NCBI GenBank assembly: GCA_964409335.1
Contig: CAYPCW010000048.1
Location: 1 to 17,453 of the forward strand
Direction of reading: 5' to 3'
Length of the DNA stretch: 17,453 nucleotides
Origin: JABMOW01 sp964409335
Lineage (GTDB): Bacteria; Fidelibacterota; Marinisomatia; SCGC-AAA003-L08; JACNLC01
Shown here: positions 7,323-15,800 of the stretch, one piece after another
Position numbering within the stretch: position 1 is the first letter of the stretch
How the letters are laid out: each line of letters starts with the position of its first letter
The notes under the pieces: generated by a model
What the model was told of the DNA's origin: nothing
Database searches by the model: none
Seen by the model: only the letters and a program-made list of their open reading frames with translations
Translations under genes and position numbers: made by a program

Positions 7323-8653
7323 AAGATTTGACCCCTAAAAAAATTGTGAAAGAATTGGATAAATATATCATTGGGCAGGATAGCGCCAAAAGATCAGTGG
7401 CGATTGCCCTCCGAAACCGGTGGCGGAGACAGCAGGTTGCAAAACCATTGAGGGACGAGATCATCCCCAATAACATTATACTGATCGGATCGACGGGTGT
7501 GGGGAAAACGGAAATTTCCCGCAGGCTGTCATCCCTGATGGATGCGCCCTTTGTAAAGGTTGAAGCCTCTAAATTCACCGAAGTCGGATATGTGGGACGC
7601 GATGTGGAATCGATGGTCAGAGACCTCCTGGAATGTTCTGTGAAATCGGTAAAAAATATCAAAGAAAAAGAAGTATTAAAACGTGCAAAGGAAATGACAG
7701 AAGAACGGCTGCTGAATATTCTCTTTCCCAGCGGGAAGATAGATTCGCAGAATGAAGAAGCCGTTGACCGTCAGGGACGAACCCGGGAAAAACTCCAAAA
7801 ACGATTAAACAGCGGTGAGTTTGAAGACCGTATCATTGAAATCGAATTTAAGTCCACACCCATGCCTTTAATGCAGGTGGTGGGTCCGCTGGGGATGGAT
7901 GAAATTACGGGAAATATCCAGGATATGATCAGCGGAATGCTCCCTAAAAGCCGGAAAACACAACGGGTAAAGGTATCAGAAGCCCGGGACGTCCTGCTGG
8001 AAGAAGAAGCCGAAAAACTCATCGATTTTGATGAGGTGGTAAAAATTGCCATCAAACGAGCGGAAGAATACGGGATTATCTTCATCGATGAAATCGATAA
8101 GATCGCCAGTAGTTTCGCCGGGTCCGGTCCCGATGTCTCCCGTGAAGGCGTACAACGGGATATTTTACCCATCATCGAAGGATGTACCGTTAGTACGAAA
8201 TACGGCCAGATCCAAACCGACCATATTCTGTTTATCTCCGCCGGTGCATTTCATGTGAGTAAGCCTTCTGATCTGATCCCGGAATTGCAGGGACGGTTCC
8301 CGATCCGTGTGGAGTTGGACAATCTGACTCAACAGGACTTTGTCCGGATTTTGACGCAACCTAAAAATGCGCTGTTAAAACAATATCAGGCGTTATTTAT
8401 GGCGGAAGGAGTCATCCTGGAATTTGACAAACCGGCCATCCGCGAAGTCGCCAGAATTGCATTTGAGGCGAATAACCGAATGGAAAATATCGGCGCCAGA
8501 AGACTCCATACCGTCATGGTTGCCCTGTTGGAGGATATGTTATTTGAACTGCCCAATCCCAAAATTGAAAAAATTACCATCACCCGGGAGCGCGTAAAAG
8601 AAAAACTGGATGATATCGTTTCGAACGAAGATTTAAGCCGCTACGTTTTATAA
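7319..8653 (+). CDS. hslU: ATP-dependent protease ATPase subunit HslU
   Basis: HslU (ClpY) is the AAA+ unfoldase that threads substrates into HslV. The 444 residues match E. coli (443). Visible motifs: N-terminal LTPKKIVKELDKYIIGQ, Walker A GSTGVGKT (57-64), pore loop GYVG (90-93, the same numbering as E. coli), Walker B IIFIDEIDK (253-261), and sensor-2 GARRLHTVM. The C-terminus EDLSRYVL is the tail that inserts into HslV pockets and activates it. The I domain (about 110-245) is of normal size. The start overlaps the hslV stop (ATGA). Confidence 0.98.
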   Translation: MKDLTPKKIVKELDKYIIGQDSAKRSVAIALRNRWRRQQVAKPLRDEIIPNNIILIGSTGVGKTEISRRLSSLMDAPFVKVEASKFTEVGYVGRDVESMVRDLLECSVKSVKNIKEKEVLKRAKEMTEERLLNILFPSGKIDSQNEEAVDRQGRTREKLQKRLNSGEFEDRIIEIEFKSTPMPLMQVVGPLGMDEITGNIQDMISGMLPKSRKTQRVKVSEARDVLLEEEAEKLIDFDEVVKIAIKRAEEYGIIFIDEIDKIASSFAGSGPDVSREGVQRDILPIIEGCTVSTKYGQIQTDHILFISAGAFHVSKPSDLIPELQGRFPIRVELDNLTQQDFVRILTQPKNALLKQYQALFMAEGVILEFDKPAIREVARIAFEANNRMENIGARRLHTVMVALLEDMLFELPNPKIEKITITRERVKEKLDDIVSNEDLSRYVL

Positions 8654-8679
8654 CCTTTGTACGATTTTACGGAGAGCAG

Positions 8680-9600
8680 ATGAAAAGAGATTTTTTACAT
8701 ATCACGGATTTTACAACAGAAGAAATCCATGAAACCCTGGAACTGGCAAAATGGATTAAAAATAAGTTCAACCGCCGGGAGAATTATCTTCCGTTTACGG
8801 GGAAATCCATGGCGATGATTTTTGCCAAACCCTCAGCCAGGACCCGCGTGTCTTTTGAAACCGGTTTTTTCAGACTGGGCGGACATGCTATTTATTTGGG
8901 TCCCAACGATATCGGGGTTGGAACACGAGAATCCGCCGCAGACATTGCCAGAGTGCTGAGTCGATATAACGACATGATTATGGCACGGTTATTTGCACAT
9001 TCAGATATGCTCGAATTGGCTGAATATGCCAGTGTTCCCGTCGTGAATGGATTGACAGATTTCAATCATCCCTGCCAGATCATGGCGGATATACTAACGA
9101 TTTTGGAACACCGCAAAACCCTTGATAATTTGCAGGTGACGTATGTAGGCGATGGGAATAATATTGTACATTCATGGCTGGCGCTGTCCATGAGAATTCC
9201 CATGAAATTCGTCATCGCATGTCCTGAGGGTTACTCACCGAATGCGGTCATGTTGCATGAGGCTCGTAATGCAGGATTATCCGAAATCGAGATGATCCAC
9301 GACCCGGTAAAGGCGGTTCACGGGGCAGATGTTATTTATACAGATGTATGGGCATCGATGGGACAAAAAGAAGAAGTTGCAGAAAGACGAAAGAAATTTG
9401 CAGGATTTCAGGTGAATGATCATTTAATTTCTGCTACCCATAAATTTACTTATTTTATGCATTGTCTGCCTGCAGAGAGGGGTGTGGAAGTCACCGACCC
9501 GGTAGCCGATGCAGACTACTCAATTATTTTTGATCAGGCAGAGAACAGAATGCACGCACAGAACGCAATTATGGTGAAGCTGATGTCACATAAGATATAA
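8680..9600 (+). CDS. argF: Ornithine carbamoyltransferase
   Basis: It transfers the carbamoyl group from carbamoyl phosphate to ornithine to make citrulline in arginine synthesis (cytoplasmic trimer). The 306 residues match the family. Carbamoyl-phosphate motif SARTR is at 52-56, HPCQ at 130-133, the ornithine-binding DVWASMG at 222-228, and HCLPA from 261 (Cys262). The SMG loop favours ornithine over aspartate or acetylornithine as substrate. GGAG at 8671-8674 is five bases before the ATG. It is 26 bases after hslU, so probably in the same transcript, yet no other arginine gene is near. A catabolic role (arcB type) cannot be excluded from sequence alone. Confidence 0.95.
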   Translation: MKRDFLHITDFTTEEIHETLELAKWIKNKFNRRENYLPFTGKSMAMIFAKPSARTRVSFETGFFRLGGHAIYLGPNDIGVGTRESAADIARVLSRYNDMIMARLFAHSDMLELAEYASVPVVNGLTDFNHPCQIMADILTILEHRKTLDNLQVTYVGDGNNIVHSWLALSMRIPMKFVIACPEGYSPNAVMLHEARNAGLSEIEMIHDPVKAVHGADVIYTDVWASMGQKEEVAERRKKFAGFQVNDHLISATHKFTYFMHCLPAERGVEVTDPVADADYSIIFDQAENRMHAQNAIMVKLMSHKI

Positions 9601-9628
9601 AAATACAATCATTTGACATTCTTGGTTT

Positions 9629-9660
9629 AAAGCAATTACGGTGCTGGTTCCGATGCTTTT
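9629..9660 (+). terminator. Possible weak terminator after argF
   Basis: AAAGCA (9629-9634) can pair with TGCTTT (9654-9659), with an inner CGG/CCG pair, followed by only a short T stretch. The loop is large and the T run short, so termination would be weak. It is the only hairpin-plus-T candidate between argF and the giant gene. Confidence 0.3.
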
Positions 9661-9686
9661 GTAAAGGGTGAAAATTTCAGTACAAT
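9659..9686 (+). promoter_or_regulatory. Candidate promoter for the giant secreted-protein gene
   Basis: TTGTAA (9659-9664) and TACAAT (9681-9686) are 16 bases apart, a fair match to a sigma-70 type promoter. It would give a leader of nearly 200 bases. FCB promoters often differ from this consensus, so the call is tentative. Confidence 0.3.
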
Positions 9687-9719
9687 ATACTATTTTTATT
9701 TTGTATTACTCATGGAGAT

Positions 9720-9736
9720 GTTATAACTTTTATAAC
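9720..9736 (+). promoter_or_regulatory. Perfect AT-rich inverted repeat in the leader of the giant gene
   Basis: GTTATAA and TTATAAC (7-base arms) are separated by CTT. It lies just downstream of the candidate promoter. It could be an operator or a small RNA hairpin; there is no T run, so it is not a terminator. Confidence 0.4.
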
Positions 9737-9816
9737 AGGGATGCGTGTACATAAACTCATCGGAGAAGAGGTTTATACGATCAAAATCAAGTACAAAAAA
9801 TTAGTTCTTACCATAT

Positions 9817-9833
9817 CCACAGGTTATCTGTGG
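9817..9833 (+). promoter_or_regulatory. Second perfect inverted repeat in the leader
   Basis: CCACAG (9817-9822) and CTGTGG (9828-9833) flank GTTAT. An alternative, mutually exclusive pairing of TTACC (9808-9812) with GGTAA (9832-9836) is possible. It ends 54 bases before the start codon of the giant gene, so it may affect mRNA folding or bind a regulator. The function is unknown. Confidence 0.4.
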
Positions 9834-9874
9834 TAAATAATTTGTTGAAAAATTAATAAATAAAATAACCTGGT

Positions 9875-9881
9875 AAAGGAG
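9875..9881 (+). promoter_or_regulatory. Strong ribosome binding site of the giant gene
   Basis: AAAGGAG lies six bases upstream of ATG 9888. It settles the start, which is directly followed by a signal peptide. Confidence 0.85.
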
Positions 9882-9887
9882 AAACCC

Positions 9888-12800
9888 ATGTTAAACCGTT
9901 TATATTCATGCTTATCAGTCGTACTTATAACTGCAATTGGATTTACCCAATTCAACCCCGTTGTGAACTATGACCTAGGCAATCCTTACGAGGGCCAGAT
10001 GTCTGACCTTACATTCTCGGTCTCACAACAACCACTCGAAACCGATATGAGTGAATTTACCATTGTGACAGATGGGGGGGCATTTGATTTTAACAACTGG
10101 GAGATTGATCAGACAATTGGTACGGGTTCGGGTACCTTTGACTTTGGTGAGACAATTGTTGATCTGGAATTAACCGTTTTTCAGATGCCGGATGCTGCCA
10201 CTGTGAATGCGGTTGCCACCATTACCAGTTCGAACAGTGAGGAATATCCCGTCGGGGCAAATGCGGGGGGGGTCGTACTCCGGAATACTGAAACCGGAGT
10301 TTCAATATGGATTGTTTCACCCGGTGAAGCGGGAACCACGACCAACGGATACACGTCGTCGCTCACCATCATCGGATACACGTGCCCGATCGGCGCCGGA
10401 TCTGTCGCTTTTGACGGAACATTCACCTCAGAATTAAATGATGTGGTGACTGTTGGCGGCGCTGTGGACATCCTGCCGGTTTTGGGATGTACCGATACCG
10501 GCGCCTGTAACTTTGATGATTCCGCCACTCAGGACGACGGCTCGTGCCTTTATAATGACTGTGCCGGCGTCTGCGACGGTGATGCCATTGAAGACTGTGC
10601 CGGCGAGTGTAACGGTGATGCCATTGAGGACTGCGCCGGCGTCTGTGACGGAACCTTTGTGACCGATGAGTGCGCCGACTGTGTTGATCCTGAAGACTTC
10701 AACGGCGCCATGGACTGTGCCGGCGTCTGCGACGGGACAAGCTATGTAGATGACTGCGGCGCCTGTGATGACAACCCCGCTAATGACTGTTACTTTGACC
10801 CTTCTGCGGAATATTCATTGAGTTTTCCCTATGAATCTCTGCCCTCCGATTTTACCGTCGAAGTTTCACAGACTCAATATCAAACAGATTTACAGGAATT
10901 CACAATCGCCACAGACGGCGGGAGCTTTGACTTCAGCGGTTTGAATTCGGGCGATGTCATTGGCAGCGGCGCAGGCATATTTGACCAGGGCGCCACCAAT
11001 GTTGAGATTGAGATCACCTATGATTCTATGGCAGACGCCAATTCGATCAATGCGATTGCGACGATCACCGGTTCAAACAGCCCGGAATATCCCGTTGGAT
11101 CTGCCAGCGGTATGATGTTGGCAAATACGGTCAGCGGAATTGTAATGGTTGTCGTTTCTCCACCCGAAGAGGGGCTGACTACTGTTGGCTATACATCTTC
11201 TATGACCATTACTATATTTGTTTGCCCGGCTCAAATGACAACATTGAATGTAGAAGGAGTCTTTACCTCGGAATTAGGCGACACGGCTACCATCAGCGAC
11301 CAATTAACGGTTTTCACCTTTGATCCCACCATTGAATTCAGTTGGGCAAACGACGCACAGGGTGAAGTCTCCGACTTTACCTTCACCGTTACACAGGACC
11401 CTTCCGAAATTGATATGGGTTCTATTTTATTGAATGGTAATAAGGGGCAATTTTTGCCGAATACCGTTCAGGTTGGTGATATAATCGGTGCAGGGACTTC
11501 TAATTTTGACAATGGCGCCACGATTGTATCTTATGAGTTAACCATTGAATCCATTGTAAATTTTAATACCATTTATACCGTTGCGACCATCACGGCCTCA
11601 AGCAGTCACGAATATGAGGTAGGTGAATCAGCCGGCGGATTTGTGCTGTCAAATCTTTCGGGAGGAACCTGGTCTATTGAAGTTGCGTCTCCCGGAGATG
11701 AGGGATACACCACCGCAGGTTATACATCTGACATCACCATTCAGGATCTGTTTAGGAATCCGTCTTCCAGCCCGATGACGATCGCTACTACGTTTACATC
11801 AGAGTTGGGTAATGTTGTAAACGATGAAGATGATATTATATATAATTCTTACGACTGTGCCGGCGTCCCCAACGGACCGAACTATGAAGACAGTTGCGGC
11901 GTCTGCGATGACAATCCGGAAAATGACGATGCGGACATGGACTGTGCCGGCGTTTGTTTCGGTGATCATGTCATCGACGAGTGCGAAGACTGTGTTTTAC
12001 CGGGTGATTTTAATGGCGCAGATCAGGGCTGCGGATGTGACGAACCGGCTCCCGTCGATTATTGTTCTGACTTTGACGGCGATGGGTCTGGAAAACTACA
12101 AACTGAAGTACCCTATTGTGCCGGTGACACCGTTCCTGATGGATGGGTTGCCAATTGTACCGATGCCCATGATGATGGTGAAACCAATGTTTATTTTGGG
12201 AGCTACACCAATACGACCCCGGATCACGGGTCTGTAAATGTCCGTTATCAGAGTGACGTTGATGTATACGGATTTCAGTTTACGGTATCCGGTATCACAT
12301 TGATCGCCGGCGGCGCTTCCGGTGATCCTGCATTTGCAGTTGATGCATCTGTAATCACCGGGAATGTGATTGGGTTTTCCTTCTCAGGCGCATTTTTACC
12401 CGCCGGGAATGGAATTCTGGCAACCCTGCAGTACGAATATGCACCGACGGCTGATGCATGTCTGTCCAATGCCATTATTTCCGGAGCGCCCGGACATGTA
12501 CCCTTTGTCACAATCGGCGGATGTTTAACAATCACTGCGCCCCCATTGGGATGTGACGATGTTTACAACAGCGGCCTTGTACCCGACGATTGTGGAGTTT
12601 GCGATGGTGGAAATGCGGATAACCTGGGTTGCGGATGTTTCCTGCCGGGACCAGTTGAATTCTATTACGATTCTGACGGTGACGGTTCAGGCTATGGTAC
12701 CCCTCAATCTTTCTGTGATGGTTCTGAACCTGCAAACTGGGTTCCAGGCGACGATGATCCCGAGCCGGAATGTGCCACCAATGACACCGATGATTGTGGC

Positions 12801-15800
12801 GTCTGTGCCGGTGGTAATGCCGGATTAGACACAAACGGCGATTGCTGCGAACCCAGTGAAATCGATGATTGTGGAATATGTAGCGGCGATGGGTCTTCCT
12901 GTAATACGCCTGTAGCGGGTAATCAGGATGTTGTCACCGACGAAAATACACCCGTCACTTTCGACTTGAATGCATCAGACCCGACCGGTGATAATCTCAT
13001 TGATCTTAACCTGATCTCACAACCGTTGCACGGATCAATTGAATTTACAACAGGACTCACGATTTCGGTTACTTATACTCCGGATTCAGGCGTGTACGGA
13101 GAAGATCAGTTCACTTATACGGTCACCGATGGTATATATCTCTCCAACGAAGCCACGGTTTCAATCACAATAAATTCTGTAAACGATGTTCCGACTGCGT
13201 TATCTTACCCGGTCATACTTTTTGAAGATTTTTCCATCTCTGTGGTATTAATTGGATATGACACGGATACCGCCGACGAATTATTGACATTTGATATCAC
13301 TGCAAATCCATCTCATGGAATATTGACTCCTTACGGCAGAGCATTTTCTTCGTATGTTTATACACCCGATGCCAATTATAACGGTCCTGACAGTTTTCAA
13401 TATACGGTTAGTGATGATGAATCCACTTCTGATGTTGCCACGATTTCATTGACTATTAATCCTGTTAATGATCTTCCGGTCATCACGGATCAATCTTCTT
13501 TATCCACGGATGAAGATACTCCATTGGAAATCACTCCGGGCGATCTGACGGTGACGGATGCCGACAATGACTATCCTGATGATTTCACCCTGACCGTATT
13601 ATCCGGGTCAAATTATACCGTAAATGGCGCTGTGATTACACCCCGAATAAATTATTTCGGTTTTTTGACGGTGCCGGTGAAAGTTTATGACGGTGTAAAC
13701 TTCAGTAATACTTTCAACCTGTCCGTACAAGTCTTCAGTGTAAATGATTCTCCGGTAGCCAACACTGACTCTTATGCTGCTACTGAAGACACTCAACTGA
13801 CAGTATCCGCGTCACAGGGTGTGAGAGTAAATGATACTGACGTTGACGGACCGTCGTTAAGTGTTGCTGTGAATTCAAATCCGGGGCATGGCGCATTAAA
13901 TTTAAATACAAACGGCGGATTTACCTATAATCCCGACGCAAATTATTTTGGCGCCGACAGTTTCATCTATACGTTGTCTGACGGAGCGGGCGGTTCAAGT
14001 AATGGTACGGTCAACATTTCAGTTACACCGGTGAATGATCCACCCACCGCACAGCCAGCGGCTTTCTCACTTGCTTCCGAAAACCCGAATGACTTTCATT
14101 TCACACTGGGCGTCAATGACCCGGATGGTGAAATTGTGAGTATAATCTTTGCACCCTGGTCACAACCTTTCCTCGGCGGGTCTATTACTCCTGATCCGGG
14201 TGTTCAATATGGCTTTATTTATGATAATACGGGAAATACAGCGAATATCAACGCCATTCTTTATCGTGCTCAGGATGGTATGAACGCTCAATCTACAACG
14301 AAACTCGTTTGGTTTAGCGATATCCCGGGAGCGCTTCGTGAAGTCTCTCGTGCTCTGACCGCTCATGATGATGCTGTTATATTAGATGAAGATGGCGCGC
14401 TGGTCATCACCTTAGTTGCTACAGATTTTATCGACGATATATCCGGCGCCTCCATCTTTACTTCTTCAGCATCCCACGGCGCTCTGGATGATCCGGTTTT
14501 GGATGCGGAATCATCCAATGCAAATCTGCAGCTCTGGACGGTTAATTATACTCCCAATGCTGACTATGCGGGAACTGACAGCTTTACCTTTACGGTAAAC
14601 GGATCTGCAACCGGGACCATCGGTATCACGGTAAATAATGTGAATGATGCACCTGTGATTAGCGGGATCGCCAATCATAACATGAATGAAGGTTCGGAGT
14701 ATGGATATAATGTGGATGCCACAGACATTGATGCCACCGATATTCTGTCATTTTCACTCGTTATCTCCCCGGACGGGATGGTCATTGATGCCGGCACCGG
14801 GTTGATCAGTGGATGGACACCAGGCAATGATGATGTGGGCGATCATACCATACAGGTCCGGGTAACCGATAATGGAACGGTTCCAAATCCTTTGTCCGCC
14901 GATTTCACCTATACGGTCACCGTTGATAATGTCAATGATGCCCCTGCGATCAGCGATCAGGCTGAAATAAGCACACCTGAAGAGACAGCCCTTACCTTAA
15001 CGCTCGGTGATCTTGTGGTTTCCGATGTAGATAATATTTATCCGGACGATTTTTCATTAACTGTCGGCGCTGGAACAAATTATACAGTGAACGGTGCAGT
15101 GATCACGCCCGCTGTTGATTTTAATGGCGATCTGTCCATTCCGGTAAGTGTGAATGACGGAACCGATGATAGTGATGAATTTGTTTTGACGGTTTCTGTA
15201 ACCGCCGTTAATGATGCTCCGGTATTGTCTGCAATTACCACTCCTTCCGCGGTTGATGAAGACGGTGCAAATGTGACGTTTACGGTCGCCCCGACTGATG
15301 TTGACGCAGGGAGCATATTAAACGTCAGCATTTCAGTCAGTAATGCGACGCTATTTCCCGCAGGTTCATATTCTGTGGATGTTCCCGATGGATCATCCGG
15401 CTCAACACGTACGATTACGCTGAATCCTGCAAATGATAAAAACGGTACATCTGTGGTTATTGTAATCGTTACCGATGGAGAAGAGGTCAGCTCACAACAG
15501 ACGACAGTGACTGTAAATGCGGTGAATGATGCCCCGGTATTGGCTGCCGTCGGAAATAAATCGACCCAGGAAGACAGGTCAAAAATTGTTACATTAACCG
15601 CAACGGATATTGACAATAATGTCAGTTCGCTCCAATTCTCCGTAATTGGTGGCGGACCGTCAACTGTGAATCCTTCTGTTGCAGGCAATGTGGTTACATT
15701 TACTCCCGCGCTGAACTACAACGGGACTGTCAGTTTTACAATCGCTGTTGCCGATCCAAGTTTTGCGTTTGATACCGAAGTCATTCAATTTACGGTCACA

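Larger units (their letters stand above)
9951..11849 (+). repeat. Three copies of an unassigned ~175-residue secreted module
   Basis: Copies lie at about 9951-10478, 10794-11318 and 11319-11849. Shared positions in order: SDFTxxVxQ; EFTIxTDGGxFDF (weaker in copy 3); a GxGxxxFDxGxT segment; NAxATIT[SG]SNSxEYPVG (ASSSHEYEVG in copy 3); a GGxVLxN stretch; VxSPGEEGxTTxGYTSxxTI; and a closing FTSELGD. Copies 1 and 2 are separated by a Cys-rich block, while 2 and 3 abut directly. The pattern suggests an all-beta fold. I cannot match it to a named family. Confidence 0.85.

Noticed and set aside
9613..9641. Consensus -35 TTGACA after argF
   Set aside because: There is no acceptable -10 at 16-18 bases (TTACGG is a poor match).
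9814..9822. DnaA-box-like ATATCCACA near an inverted repeat
   Set aside because: It is one base off the consensus and stands alone. No cluster of boxes, no dnaA/dnaN neighbours and no AT-rich unwinding region in the expected layout.
9741..9836. Possible 31-codon leader peptide gene (ATG 9741, TAA 9834-9836)
   Set aside because: There is no good ribosome site at the right distance, no recognisable sequence, and its end lies in the inverted repeat. It may be chance in AT-rich DNA.
11824..12237. Plus-strand open frames in other phases inside the giant gene (also 10207-10437, 10453-10662, 12553-12828, 14416-14598 and 16081-16593)
   Set aside because: They overlap the giant frame, which has the signal peptide, ribosome site and domain structure. 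Their translations are repetitive by-products of the repeats.
15080..15688. Long minus-strand open frame (about 202 codons) inside the giant gene, and others such as 16054-16710 and 10181-10528
   Set aside because: They are antisense to a clearly coding plus-strand frame. Their products are low-complexity (Thr/Val/Ser or His/Arg/Asn), as expected from reading repeats backwards, and no ribosome site was seen.
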